64,000 bases of DNA, taken from Selenomonas timonae (GTDB lineage: Bacteria > Bacillota > Negativicutes > Selenomonadales > Selenomonadaceae). The stretch covers positions 620,001 through 684,000 of the forward strand of contig NZ_CP060204.1 of NCBI RefSeq assembly GCF_014250475.1. Reading direction: 5' to 3'. The notes beneath the pieces are model-generated. The model ran no database searches, had not been told where the DNA came from, and saw nothing but the letters and a program-made list of their open reading frames with translations. The stretch's first letter is position 1; every line of letters begins with the position of its first letter. Made by a program: the position numbers and the translations under genes. Shown one piece after another: positions 7,421 to 15,663 of this stretch.

Positions 7421-8797
7421 ATGACAGAGGATACGATCAGCCAGATCGCCACCGCATACGGCGCGGGCGGCATCGGCATCATTCGCGTGAGTGGAGCGGA
7501 CGCATTTGCCGTTGCACGGCAGATCTTCCGCCCTGTGCGGGGTGATCTTGGGGAGATCACGCCCTACCGCGCGCACTATGGACAGATCACAGCGGCGGAC
7601 AGCGGCGTCATTGACGAGGGGATCTTGCTGCCCATGCGTGCACCGCACTCGTATACGGGCGAGGATGTCGTGGAGCTGCAGTGCCACGGCGGGAGCATCG
7701 TCCTGCGTGAGGTGCTGCTGCGGACGTGGGAGGCGGGTGCGCGTCCTGCCGAGGCGGGCGAGTTCACGAAGCGCGCCTTTCTGAACGGACGGCTCGACCT
7801 CACGCGTGCCGAGGGCGTCATGGAGCTCATCGCGGCAAAGAGCGCACGCAGCGCCCGCGCCGCACGCGAGCGCATGGCAGGCGCCCTCTCGCAGGAGATC
7901 GCAGCGATCCGCCACCGCCTCCTCGGCGCGATTGCGCGCATCGAGGCGGGCATCGACTTCCCCGAGGACGACATCCCCGCCGCCTCCGCTGCCGCACTCA
8001 GAGAGGATATTACGGCGGCGGCATCAGCTGTTCGGCGTCTCCTCACGGGGGCAAATGCGGGGCGTATCCTGCGTGAGGGTGTCAAGACCGTCATCGTCGG
8101 GCGTCCGAACGTCGGCAAGTCGAGCCTCCTCAACGCCCTCGTCGGCACAGAGCGTGCCATTGTGACCGATGTGCCGGGCACGACGCGCGATGTCATCGAG
8201 GAGGAGATCAGCATCGAGGGCATCCCCCTGCGCCTCCTCGACACGGCAGGGCTGCGCGCGGCAGAGGATGCGGTGGAGCAGATTGGCGTCGCGCGCACAG
8301 AGCAGCATATGCGGGACGCGGAGCTCGTGCTTGCCGTCTTTGACAGCTCCAGTGAGCTCACAGAGGAGGATCATGAGCTCATTGCACGTCTGCGCGAGAT
8401 GAACGCCGAGACCATCATCCTCTGCAACAAGGAGGACTGCGCGCGCGTCCTGCGCGTCGCGGACTTTGACGGTGTGAATGCGCCCGTCCTCATGATCTCC
8501 GCACAGGCGGGGACGGGACTCGATGCCCTGCGCGAGACCATCGCCGCGCGCGTGCAGATGATGGAGGGCGATCTCAGCGACGGTGCACTCCCGAACAAGG
8601 AGCGCGAGGTAGAGGCGCTGCAGCGCGCCGCACGTCACCTCTCCGAGGCGGAGAAGACCCTCGCGGCGGAGATGGGCACGGACTTTATCTCCATCGACCT
8701 GCGCGGTGCCTACGACACCCTCGGCGCGATTCTCGGCGAGACCGTCGACACCGACCTCATCGACCGCATCTTCAGCGAGTTCTGCATTGGGAAATAA
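7421..8797 (+). CDS. mnmE: tRNA uridine-5-carboxymethylaminomethyl modification GTPase MnmE
   Basis: GTPase that with MnmG modifies the wobble uridine of several tRNAs. 458 residues from ATG 7421 (MTEDTISQIATAYGAGGIGIIRVSG), the family N-terminus; the frame opens further upstream but only into repeat DNA. The G domain has GRPNVGKSS, DVPGTTRD, DTAGLR and NKED; the C-terminal CIGK with the catalytic Cys is present. The partner mnmG, usually adjacent, is not in this window: a convergent transporter follows instead. Confidence 0.95.
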   Translation: MTEDTISQIATAYGAGGIGIIRVSGADAFAVARQIFRPVRGDLGEITPYRAHYGQITAADSGVIDEGILLPMRAPHSYTGEDVVELQCHGGSIVLREVLLRTWEAGARPAEAGEFTKRAFLNGRLDLTRAEGVMELIAAKSARSARAARERMAGALSQEIAAIRHRLLGAIARIEAGIDFPEDDIPAASAAALREDITAAASAVRRLLTGANAGRILREGVKTVIVGRPNVGKSSLLNALVGTERAIVTDVPGTTRDVIEEEISIEGIPLRLLDTAGLRAAEDAVEQIGVARTEQHMRDAELVLAVFDSSSELTEEDHELIARLREMNAETIILCNKEDCARVLRVADFDGVNAPVLMISAQAGTGLDALRETIAARVQMMEGDLSDGALPNKEREVEALQRAARHLSEAEKTLAAEMGTDFISIDLRGAYDTLGAILGETVDTDLIDRIFSEFCIGK

Positions 8798-8810
8798 AGA
8801 CACAAAACAA

Positions 8811-8835
8811 AAAGAGCCGCAGAGCGGCTCTTTTC
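8811..8835. terminator. Bidirectional terminator between mnmE and SLC13 gene
   Basis: AAGAGCCGC and GCGGCTCTT form a stem around a short AGA loop, with A-rich and T-rich flanks (CAAAAAG on one side, TTTTCTTG on the other), so it can serve mnmE and the convergent transporter gene. Confidence 0.85.
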
Positions 8836-8854
8836 TTGTGTACGAAAAGAAGTA

Positions 8855-10349
8855 TTATCCCACGACCCAGACGACGAAGTAGAGGACGAGCGGGATGGTG
8901 ACGCAGAAGATGCCGATGAAGTCGATGTAGACACCGGTCTTGATCATCTTCGTGATCGGGATGTAGCCGGACGCGTAGACAATGGCGTTCGGCGGCGTCG
9001 ACACGGGCAGCATAAAGCCCAGTGAGGACGACAGTGCGATGCCGACTGCGACGTGCACGGGGCTGAAGCCCGCAGCAACTGCTGCCGTGATGCCGAGGGG
9101 GCCAATCATGTTGGTCGCTGCCGTGTGGCTTGTGAGCTCAGAGAGGAGCAGCGCCATGACGCAGAAGATCGCAACGAGTGCGAACTCGGAGGGCTCACCG
9201 CCGAGCATGCCGACGATCTTGTCGCCGACCCACTGCGAGAGGCCGGTCTTATACATCATGCCGCCCATCGCAAGACCACCGCCGAAGAGGATCAGCGTGC
9301 CCCACTCGACACCTGCAACAGCCGACTTCCACTCGAGCGTGAACTGACGCTCCTTGAAGTTGATCGGCATGAGGAAGAGGAGTAGCGCACCGAACATCGC
9401 CGCAACCGCCTCGGGGAAGAGATGGTTATACATCTTGAGCACAGGGCTCGTGCTGCCGAGCGTCATCGAGAGAATGCCCGGGAAGACCCAGAGGACAACA
9501 GCGACGAGGAAGCAGACGAGCGTGTTCTTCTGCGCCGTCGATGCGCTCCACATCGGGCGGGAACATGCGGATGAGGATAAAGTATGTGATGACGAAATAG
9601 ACGACCATTGCGATAACGCCCCACGTCATCCACTCGAAGAACGAGATATGGATGTTCGCCATCTGATCGAGGAAGCCGAGCATGATGATGTTCGGCGGTG
9701 TGCCGATCGGGGTGAGAACACCGCCGATCGAGCAGGAGTACGCGGTCATCAGCATGAGACCCGTTGCGTATTTATAGTCGTGGAGGTCGATCTCCTTGCC
9801 GTTGGCGGCCATCATTTCCTTGATGGCGCCGAGGAGACCGAGGGCGATCGGGAACATCATCGCGGCAGTTGCCGTGTTGCTGACCCAGCCGGAGCAGAGC
9901 GCTGCGGCAAGACCGATCGCGAGGAAGATGCGGCGCGGGTTCGAGCCGACCCATGAGCGCGAGAGCAGCCAGTAGGCGAACCGCTTGTCCAGCCCGTGAT
10001 CCATCATCGCCTTGGCGAGGATGAATCCGCCCATGAAGAGGAATATCATCGGGTTTGCAAAGGCGGCGTAGGCATCCTTTGCCGTGACAACACCGGTGAC
10101 GACGGCGAGCGTCGGACCGATCAGGGAGGTAACGGGGATGGGAACGGGTTCGGTGATCCACCAGAGAGCAACGAGAACCATGATGGCGAGCAGCTTGTGT
10201 GATGCGACAGTCAGTCCCTCAATGGGTGTCAGGAACACCAGCAGGGCAAGCACTGGTGCGCCGAACAATCCGACGAGACGTCGTGTCCGATCAAACTTTT
10301 GTTCTGCCTCATGAATTCTTTGGGCTTCTTTGCTTTGATCAGCACTCAT
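8855..10349 (-). pseudogene. SLC13/DASS-family dicarboxylate transporter, frameshifted
   Basis: Two overlapping frames together encode one SLC13 permease. The N-terminal half starts at ATG 10349 behind AAGGAGG and contains PVPIPVTSLIGPTLAVVTG and SNTATAAMMFPIAL. The C-terminal half (in frame to 8855) contains SELTSHTAATNMIGPLG and GFMLPVSTPPNAIVY. Both substrate-binding S/T-N-T-type motifs are present. The frame changes at about 9524-9552: reading on gives GAEEHARLL and then nonsense, while the productive frame resumes as AQKNTLVCFLV. The protein would import di- or tricarboxylates with Na+. As read the gene is broken, unless this is a sequencing error. Confidence 0.85.
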
Positions 10350-10399
10350 TTTTTCAGCCTCCTTATACATTTAGGTAATAATTTCCTTGCCCGATTATT

Positions 10400-10429
10400 A
10401 TTATACGAAATTTTCAACCCTTTTGGCAA
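10400..10429 (-). promoter_or_regulatory. Promoter of SLC13 transporter gene
   Basis: On the minus strand, -35 TTGCCA (plus 10424-10429) and -10 TATAAT (plus 10400-10405) are 18 bp apart, about 50 bp upstream of the start codon. The divergent alcohol dehydrogenase promoter lies 50 bp away. Confidence 0.75.
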
Positions 10430-10472
10430 CTATTTTCTGTTGGATAGATTAACTTTTTTTTTCTGCGTTTTC

Positions 10473-10481
10473 TGCTATAAT
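10473..10481 (+). promoter_or_regulatory. Extended -10 promoter of iron alcohol dehydrogenase
   Basis: TGCTATAAT at 10473-10481 is a perfect extended -10 element, about 40 bp before the start codon. No good -35 is visible; a T-rich tract lies upstream. Confidence 0.65.
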
Positions 10482-10520
10482 GAAGGGGTAAATTTGTGCA
10501 GGATACAGAGGAGGATTTTC

Positions 10521-11705
10521 ATGCAAAGCTTTACCTTTCACTGCCCCACCGAGGTTGTGTTCGGGCGGGGCGCGGAGAATGCGGTCGCCGAAAAACTGCG
10601 CGCGTTCGGGGCGAGCCGCGTGCTCATCCTCTACGGGGGCGGCAGCGCCGAGCGCTCGGGGCTGCTCTCGCGCATCGAGAAGAATCTGACGTCTGCGGGG
10701 CTCGCGTTCCTCGTCATGGGCGGTGTCCGTCCGAATCCGCGCGTCTCGTTCGTGCGTGAGGCAATCCGCGAGGGGATTGCGGCGGATGTGAACTTCGTCC
10801 TCGCGGTCGGTGGCGGCAGTGTCATCGACTCGGCAAAGGCGGTCGCACACGGGATTGCGAACCCGACCGTCGATATCTGGGACATCTGGACGCGCAAGGC
10901 AGAGCTGACGAAGACCATGCCGTTTGGCTCCGTCCTCACAATCCCCGCTGCGGGCAGCGAGACGAGCGACTCGGCGGTGCTGACGAACGAGGATACGGGG
11001 CGAAAGATCGGGCTGAACACGCAGCTGAACCGTCCCGTCATCGCCTTTATGAACCCCGAGCTCGCCTTCACCCTGCCGCGTGAGCAGATCGCGGCGGGGG
11101 CGGCGGACATCATGATGCACACGATGGAGCGCTACTTTACGAGTGTCAAGGAGACGAATCTCTTTACCGACCGCATTGCCGAGCAGTTGCTCCTCACCGT
11201 CATGGAGTCGGTCAAACGCCTCCTCGTCAGCCGCAAGGACTACGACGCGATGAGCGAGCTCATGTGGGCGGGCAGCGTCTCGCACAGCGGACTCACGGAG
11301 CTCGGGCGCAGAAAGGACTTCTCTGTGCACAAGCTCGGTCACGAGTTCTCCGCGCGCTACGACGCGACGCACGCGATGACGCTCACCGCGCTCTGGGGAT
11401 CGTGGGCGCGGCATGTCTATCACGACGACGCGGCGCGCTTTGCCCACTTCGCCGCTGCCATCTTCGGCGTCGATGCGGGCACGGATGAGGAGCGCGCACG
11501 CGCCGGCATCCGCAAGATGGAGGAGTTCTTCACCGAGATCGGCATGCCCACGAGCCTCGCGGGACTCGGTGTCGGCGTGCTCACAAAGGGCGCGATCGAG
11601 GAGATTGCAAGCGCCGCGACGGCGAACGACACAATCCGCCTCGGCGACTTCCGCCCGCTCACGCGCGCGGATGCCATCGCCATCTACGAGGCGGCGAATC
11701 ACTGA
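10521..11705 (+). CDS. Iron-containing alcohol dehydrogenase (butanol dehydrogenase type)
   Basis: 394 residues from ATG 10521 (MQSFTFHCPTEVVFGRGAENAV), with GAGGAGG upstream. The Rossmann-like NAD(P) site GGGSVIDSAKAVAHG and the group III metal ligands are visible: Asp and His in AADIMMHTMERYF, and two His in FSVHKLGHEFSARYDATHAM. It resembles BdhA/YugJ/YqhD-type enzymes that reduce aldehydes with NAD(P)H, likely a redox sink in fermentation. It is transcribed alone from an extended -10 promoter and ends before a repeat remnant and a terminator. Exact substrate cannot be read from sequence. Confidence 0.9.
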   Translation: MQSFTFHCPTEVVFGRGAENAVAEKLRAFGASRVLILYGGGSAERSGLLSRIEKNLTSAGLAFLVMGGVRPNPRVSFVREAIREGIAADVNFVLAVGGGSVIDSAKAVAHGIANPTVDIWDIWTRKAELTKTMPFGSVLTIPAAGSETSDSAVLTNEDTGRKIGLNTQLNRPVIAFMNPELAFTLPREQIAAGAADIMMHTMERYFTSVKETNLFTDRIAEQLLLTVMESVKRLLVSRKDYDAMSELMWAGSVSHSGLTELGRRKDFSVHKLGHEFSARYDATHAMTLTALWGSWARHVYHDDAARFAHFAAAIFGVDAGTDEERARAGIRKMEEFFTEIGMPTSLAGLGVGVLTKGAIEEIASAATANDTIRLGDFRPLTRADAIAIYEAANH

Positions 11706-11732
11706 GGGATATGAAATGGGACTGCTCTCGGA

Positions 11733-11800
11733 GCGCCCCTATCGGCTCGTTTCACTCGCCACTTCTACACGTCCCGCGCAAGCGGTGGAAGGGGCGCTCA
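11733..11800 (+). repeat. Degenerate copy of repeat family C
   Basis: Ends in GCGCAAGCGGTGGAAGGGGC, matching the right half (GCGAAGCGGTGGAAGGGGC) of the family C copies at 26791 and 51537. The left half is diverged. GAGCGCCCCT near 11740 and AGGGGCGCTC at 11789-11798 are complementary and could pair across it. No coding potential seen. Confidence 0.5.
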
Positions 11801-11825
11801 TGCAGCAGCGCCGTTTCTTCGGCAT

Positions 11826-11862
11826 AAAAAAAGCACTGTGCAGAAAAGCACAGTGTTTTTTT
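11826..11862. terminator. Bidirectional intrinsic terminator
   Basis: CACTGTG (11834-11840) pairs with CACAGTG (11849-11855), flanked by seven A on the left and seven T on the right. It can end the dehydrogenase transcript on the plus strand and the CRISPR transcript on the minus strand. Confidence 0.85.
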
Positions 11863-11864
11863 GT

Positions 11865-11974
11865 TGTCCCATGCCGCACGCAGCATTCTATGTGTTGGGA
11901 CAAGGGATGTACTGTTTGTGGTAGAAAGCATCTTTGAGTTTCAATGCCGCACGCAGCATTCTATGTGTTGGGAC
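11865..11974 (-). CRISPR. Orphan minimal CRISPR array: two repeats, one spacer
   Basis: A 37-base repeat on the minus strand begins GTCCCAACACATAG and ends in the classic ATTGAAAC. The intact copy is 11938-11974. A 36-base spacer follows (11902-11937), then a second copy (11865-11901) identical for 31 bases but degenerate at its 3' end, as expected for the leader-distal repeat. A terminator follows. No cas gene is in the window. Spacer origin is unknown. Confidence 0.85.
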
Positions 11975-12232
11975 TCTGTCGTCCCCAGCCCTTGTCCCAC
12001 GTGGGCTGAGAAGCCATTTTGGAAAGTCGTCCGTTTTTCGCGCTGTTTTTGCTGCCAAAATGCGTTCTCCGAACGGAAAATCGCGTGGCAGATCGCCTCT
12101 ACTCCTTGTGCGGCGCGGGCTGCGCCGTTTTGGAAAATCAGAGCGGTAGAATGCGGCTTGCGCGCCCCTGCGGATCATTTTCCACTTTTTCACTTCGATG
12201 ACGATTATAGCATAGATTTCCTCATTTTTCAA
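11975..12232 (-). promoter_or_regulatory. Putative CRISPR leader with strong promoter
   Basis: Upstream of the intact repeat. On the minus strand -35 TTGAAA (plus 12227-12232) and -10 TATAAT (plus 12204-12209) are exactly 17 bp apart and point at the array, with about 230 bases of leader between. This stretch has an open frame on the minus strand, but it runs into the CRISPR repeats and resembles no protein, so I treat it as non-coding. Confidence 0.65.
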
Positions 12233-12322
12233 TGGGGCTGCTGCACAAAGTCGTTCTGTCTCGTGCAGCGTCCTCTGTTTCACATTCCTAATCGCATATC
12301 AATTCCTCTCACTTCCTGTCGG

Positions 12323-12331
12323 TGCTATACT
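12323..12331 (+). promoter_or_regulatory. Extended -10 promoter of exporter operon
   Basis: TGCTATACT (12323-12331) lies immediately before a short family B element, so the transcript should begin inside that repeat about 95 bp before the hlyD-type gene. Confidence 0.55.
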
Positions 12332-12332
12332 A

Positions 12333-12391
12333 TAGGAAGCACTGATAAATTCAGCACTGCCATCTTGGCGTATTTTTATCAGCGATTCCTA
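12333..12391 (-). repeat. Repeat family B, internally deleted copy
   Basis: About 59 bp. On the minus strand it reads from AGGAATCGCTGATAAAA to TTTATCAGTGCTTCCT, i.e. both terminal inverted repeats of family B. Between them only the right-hand interior remains (CGCCAAGATGGCAGTGCTGA). The left interior of the full-length copies is gone. It sits between the promoter and the ribosome binding site of the exporter operon. Confidence 0.85.
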
Positions 12392-12429
12392 TATGCGATA
12401 TTCCGATTTGGTGAAAAGGGGGAAGCCGC

Positions 12430-13422
12430 ATGCAGACAAAGACGGTGCGGATCGTGCTCGTTCTGATCGCCCTCGCACTGCTCGGCGCATTTGCTTGGCG
12501 TGAATACGCGGCGCAGGAGGAGCGCGCGCATCTCCTCACTGGGACGGTCGAGGCGCGGCGCGTGGAGGTCAGCACGAAGGAGAGCGGCTACATTGAGGAG
12601 CTCTTCCTGGAGGAAGGAATGGCGGTGCACGCGGGCGATGTGGCGGCACGCATTGGGCGCCGCGATCTGGATGCCGCCCTCCTGCGCGATGCGGCGGCGC
12701 TCGCACATGCCGAGACGAGCCTTCAGCGGACGCGCAGCGGGAACCGCGCGGAGGAGATCCGCGCGGCGGCGGAGCGGACACGCGCGGCACGCGCCGCCGC
12801 CGAGAAGGCGAATGCGGACTATGCGCGCGGAACGGCGCTCATCGCAGACGGGGCGATCTCGCAGCAGGCGTTTGATGCCCTGCGTGAGGCACGCGATACG
12901 GCGGACGCGAATCTGCGCGCGCGTGAGGAGGAGCAGCGGCTGATGGAGCGCGGCAGCCGCTCTGAGGACATCCAGATGGCGGAGGAGGATGTGCGGCGTC
13001 AGCAGGCAATCCTCGCAATCGATTCGTCTGCGGTCAGCGATCTCACCGTCCGCGTACCGAAGGACGGCGTCGTCCTCACGAAAAACTATGAGCCGGGCGA
13101 ATTCGTCCGCGCGGGTACGCCGCTCGCAACGCTCATCGATCCGCAGGACATCTGGGTCAAGGTCTACGTGACGACCGACGTGCTCGGCGACCTGCGCATC
13201 GGGAATCCCGCAAAGATTTACATCGACGGGCAGGCGGAGGCTCTTCCCGGCACGGTCACGGAGATCAGCGATGCGGCGGAGTTCACCCTGCGCCAGAGCA
13301 TCACGAAGAACGAGCGCGCGAATCTCGTCTTTGCCGTAAAGGTCGCGGTGGACAATGCCGCGGGCATCCTAAAGCCCGGCATGCCGGCGGATGTCGATCT
13401 GGAGCTGCGCGATGGACAGTAG
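12430..13422 (+). CDS. HlyD-family membrane fusion/periplasmic adaptor protein
   Basis: 330 residues. One N-terminal membrane anchor (VRIVLVLIALALLGAFAW), then a lipoyl half (GYIEELFLEEGMAVHAGDVAARI). An Ala/Glu/Arg-rich coiled-coil hairpin spans about 85-195, followed by the second lipoyl half (VRVPKDGVVLTKNYEPGEFV) and a beta-barrel domain. It resembles YbhG/EmrA-type adaptors that link an inner membrane pump to an outer membrane channel, consistent with a diderm envelope. Its last codons overlap the ABC ATPase gene. Together with the next two genes it forms a YbhGFSR-like exporter; substrate unknown. Confidence 0.88.
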   Translation: MQTKTVRIVLVLIALALLGAFAWREYAAQEERAHLLTGTVEARRVEVSTKESGYIEELFLEEGMAVHAGDVAARIGRRDLDAALLRDAAALAHAETSLQRTRSGNRAEEIRAAAERTRAARAAAEKANADYARGTALIADGAISQQAFDALREARDTADANLRAREEEQRLMERGSRSEDIQMAEEDVRRQQAILAIDSSAVSDLTVRVPKDGVVLTKNYEPGEFVRAGTPLATLIDPQDIWVKVYVTTDVLGDLRIGNPAKIYIDGQAEALPGTVTEISDAAEFTLRQSITKNERANLVFAVKVAVDNAAGILKPGMPADVDLELRDGQ

Positions 13423-14332
13423 GAAAAGCGCCGCAGCCGCGCCCGTCATCGAGACGCACGCGCTCACGCGCGTCTTTGGCAGCTACACGGCTGTCGATCG
13501 GCTGAACCTCGCCGTGCCGCGCGGGGCAATCTATGGGTTCATCGGATCGAACGGCTCGGGCAAATCCACGGCGATCCGCATGATCTGCGGGCTCCTGCCG
13601 CCGACGAGCGGCACGGCGTACGTGCTCGGCTGCGACACGGCCGCGCATCCCGAGCGCGCACGGCAGTCACTTGGCTATATGTCACAGCGATTCAGCCTCT
13701 ATGCGAATATGACCGTAGCGGAGAATATGATGTTCTACGGCGGGCTCTACGGCCTCACGCGCGACGAGCGGCGCACGCGTACACAGGAGGTGCTCGTGCG
13801 GATGCAGCTGACGGACAAGCGCGATGTGCTTGCGGGCGGTCTCTCGGGCGGGCAGAAGCAGCGGCTCGCGCTCGGCTGTGCGATCCTCCATCGGCCGGCG
13901 CTCCTCGTCCTCGATGAGCCGACCTCCGCCGTCGATCCGACCTCGCGGCGGCTCTTTTGGAATCTGCTCTCGGAGATGGCGGGCACGGAGCAGACGACAA
14001 TCTTTGTCACAACGCATTTTATGGATGAGGCAGAGCACTGCGACGAGATCGCCTTTCTGCAGCGCGGCAGGAAGATCGCCTCCGGCTCGCCGACGCGGCT
14101 CAAGGAGGAACTGCCCGCGCGGCTCTACGTCCTCCCAGAGGAGGCTGCGGAGGCGGGGGAGGCGGCGCTCCGTGCGGCGGGGGTTGCCTTCGACGAGGTC
14201 TATGTGTTCGGACGGCAGGTGCGCGCGCTCGTCCCGCGGGATGCCGTCCTGCCCGAGGAGCTGCACGCAGCGCCGTGGGAGCTCACGATGGAGGACGTCT
14301 TTATCTACTACGATCGGCGGCAGAGGGGGTGA
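13412..14332 (+). CDS. ABC exporter ATP-binding protein
   Basis: 306 residues from ATG 13412, overlapping the adaptor gene by 11 bases; a longer frame begins at 13391 but adds only translated adaptor-gene sequence. Walker A GSNGSGKST, Q-loop YMSQRFSLY, signature LSGGQKQRLALG, Walker B LLVLDEPTSAVD and the switch His in VTTHFMDEAEHC are all present, so it should hydrolyse ATP. It is a single nucleotide-binding domain with a C-terminal extension typical of ABC-2 (drug or polysaccharide export) ATPases. Confidence 0.92.
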   Translation: MDSRKSAAAAPVIETHALTRVFGSYTAVDRLNLAVPRGAIYGFIGSNGSGKSTAIRMICGLLPPTSGTAYVLGCDTAAHPERARQSLGYMSQRFSLYANMTVAENMMFYGGLYGLTRDERRTRTQEVLVRMQLTDKRDVLAGGLSGGQKQRLALGCAILHRPALLVLDEPTSAVDPTSRRLFWNLLSEMAGTEQTTIFVTTHFMDEAEHCDEIAFLQRGRKIASGSPTRLKEELPARLYVLPEEAAEAGEAALRAAGVAFDEVYVFGRQVRALVPRDAVLPEELHAAPWELTMEDVFIYYDRRQRG

Positions 14333-14336
14333 GGGG

Positions 14337-15443
14337 ATGATGCGCATATGGGCGCTCCTCGTCAAGGAGCTCATTCAGATGCGGCGCGATCCCATGACGA
14401 TCGGCGTGACCTTTCTCCTGCCCGTCATCTACCTCGTCGTGTTCGGCTTTGCCATCAGTACGGACGTGCGGCATCAGTCGACCGTTGTGTTCGATCAGTC
14501 GCGGAGCGAGGAGAGCCGCAATTTCCTCGCGGCGATGACGGCGAGCGGCTATTTCGACCTGCGCTATATCGCGTGGAGCTATGACGAGCTGAACGCGCGC
14601 ATCGAGAGCGGCGATGCGAAGATCGGCGTCGTCTTTCCGCCCGATCTCGCGCGTGAGGCAAATGCGGGGCATACGGTGCCGATCCAGGTGATCGTCGACG
14701 CCTCGGACTCCATCGCCTCGACCTCCGCCATCGCGGCGGTGACGGGGCTCGGGATGCGGCTGCAGCCCGTCGCTGCACGCGCCGCAACTGCCGCAGCACC
14801 CGCCTACGACGTGCGAATCCGCGCGTGGTACAACCCCGACGCCGTCACCTCCTACTACATGCTGCCCGCGCTCATGGGCATCATCCTCACGATCACGATG
14901 GTGCTCATGGTCTCCATGTCGATCGTGCGTGAGCGCGAGGCCGGGACGCTCGAGCAGCTTCTTGTGACGCCGCTCTCGGTATGGGAGCTCCTCGTCGGCA
15001 AGATCCTGCCCTACATCATCCTCGGCTACATCCAGACGACGATCTGCGTCCTCGTCGCCCTGGCTGTGTTCGGTGTACCTCTGCGCGGGAGCATCGTCCT
15101 CCTCTACGCGCTCACAACCCTCTTTCTCCTCGCCTCCCTCACGATGGGGCTCATGATCTCATCGCTCGCGCAGAACCAACTGCAGGCAGGGCTCATGAGC
15201 ATCGCGACCCTACTGCCGGGCATGCTGCTCTCGGGCTTCATGTTCCCGCGCGCGGCAATGCCCGAGTTCTTTCAATACATCAGCCTCGCGATCCCCATGA
15301 CGCACTATATCGAGATCCTGCGCATGATCTTCCTCAAGGGCGGCGGCATCACGGCACTCTGGGACGAGACCGCCTTCCTCGCGCTCTTCACCCTCGTGTT
15401 CTTCGGCACCGCCGTACGGAAATTCAAGCGGTCGGTGGTATAA
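14337..15443 (+). CDS. ABC-2 type transporter permease
   Basis: 368 residues from ATG 14337 (an adjacent ATG at 14340 is equally possible). One N-terminal transmembrane segment (PMTIGVTFLLPVIYLVVFGFAI) is followed by a roughly 150-residue extracytoplasmic domain. Five further segments in the C-terminal half contain the ABC-2 signature region EREAGTLEQLLVTPLSVWELLVGKI. This is the YbhS/YbhR architecture, but only one permease is encoded, so it probably works as a homodimer. Last gene of the operon; a strong terminator follows. Confidence 0.92.
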   Translation: MMRIWALLVKELIQMRRDPMTIGVTFLLPVIYLVVFGFAISTDVRHQSTVVFDQSRSEESRNFLAAMTASGYFDLRYIAWSYDELNARIESGDAKIGVVFPPDLAREANAGHTVPIQVIVDASDSIASTSAIAAVTGLGMRLQPVAARAATAAAPAYDVRIRAWYNPDAVTSYYMLPALMGIILTITMVLMVSMSIVREREAGTLEQLLVTPLSVWELLVGKILPYIILGYIQTTICVLVALAVFGVPLRGSIVLLYALTTLFLLASLTMGLMISSLAQNQLQAGLMSIATLLPGMLLSGFMFPRAAMPEFFQYISLAIPMTHYIEILRMIFLKGGGITALWDETAFLALFTLVFFGTAVRKFKRSVV

Positions 15444-15445
15444 AA

Positions 15446-15495
15446 ATAGGGGCTATTGCACAAGTCAAAACGACTTCGTGCAATAGCCCTTTTTG
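15446..15495 (+). terminator. Terminator of exporter operon
   Basis: Long stem GGGCTATTGCACAAGTC paired with GACTTCGTGCAATAGCCC around a short AAAAC loop, then TTTTT. A weaker palindrome (AACCGCCCAC with GTGAGCGGTT) lies at about 15537-15565. Nothing else is seen up to 15630. Confidence 0.92.
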
Positions 15496-15631
15496 GTCGT
15501 TGCCACCGGATATCTGCTTACAATAGCAAAAAAGTAACCGCCCACTCTGCCAAGTGAGCGGTTGTTCAAAAACAATTCGCAACCAAGGAAAGATGCCGCA
15601 TAGGACGTTTCCTTCTATTCACATTATAGCA

Positions 15632-15663
15632 AAAGCGCCCTTCTTTGACAAGGGCGCTTTTTA
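15632..15663 (-). terminator. Terminator of DUF457 gene
   Basis: AAGCGCCCTT and AAGGGCGCTT form a 10-bp stem. On the minus strand it is followed by a short T run and lies at the end of the hydrolase-like gene, overlapping its stop codon. Confidence 0.85.

Noticed and set aside
8855-9553. C-terminal half of the SLC13 gene as an independent gene starting at 9553
   Set aside because: No ribosome binding site at that ATG, the product would lack half the transporter fold, and the two halves overlap exactly at a frame change.
11861-12466. Open frames on both strands across the 11.9-12.4 kb gap
   Set aside because: They run through CRISPR repeats, have no ribosome binding site and their composition resembles shadow translation of GC-rich DNA; the CRISPR and leader explain the region better.
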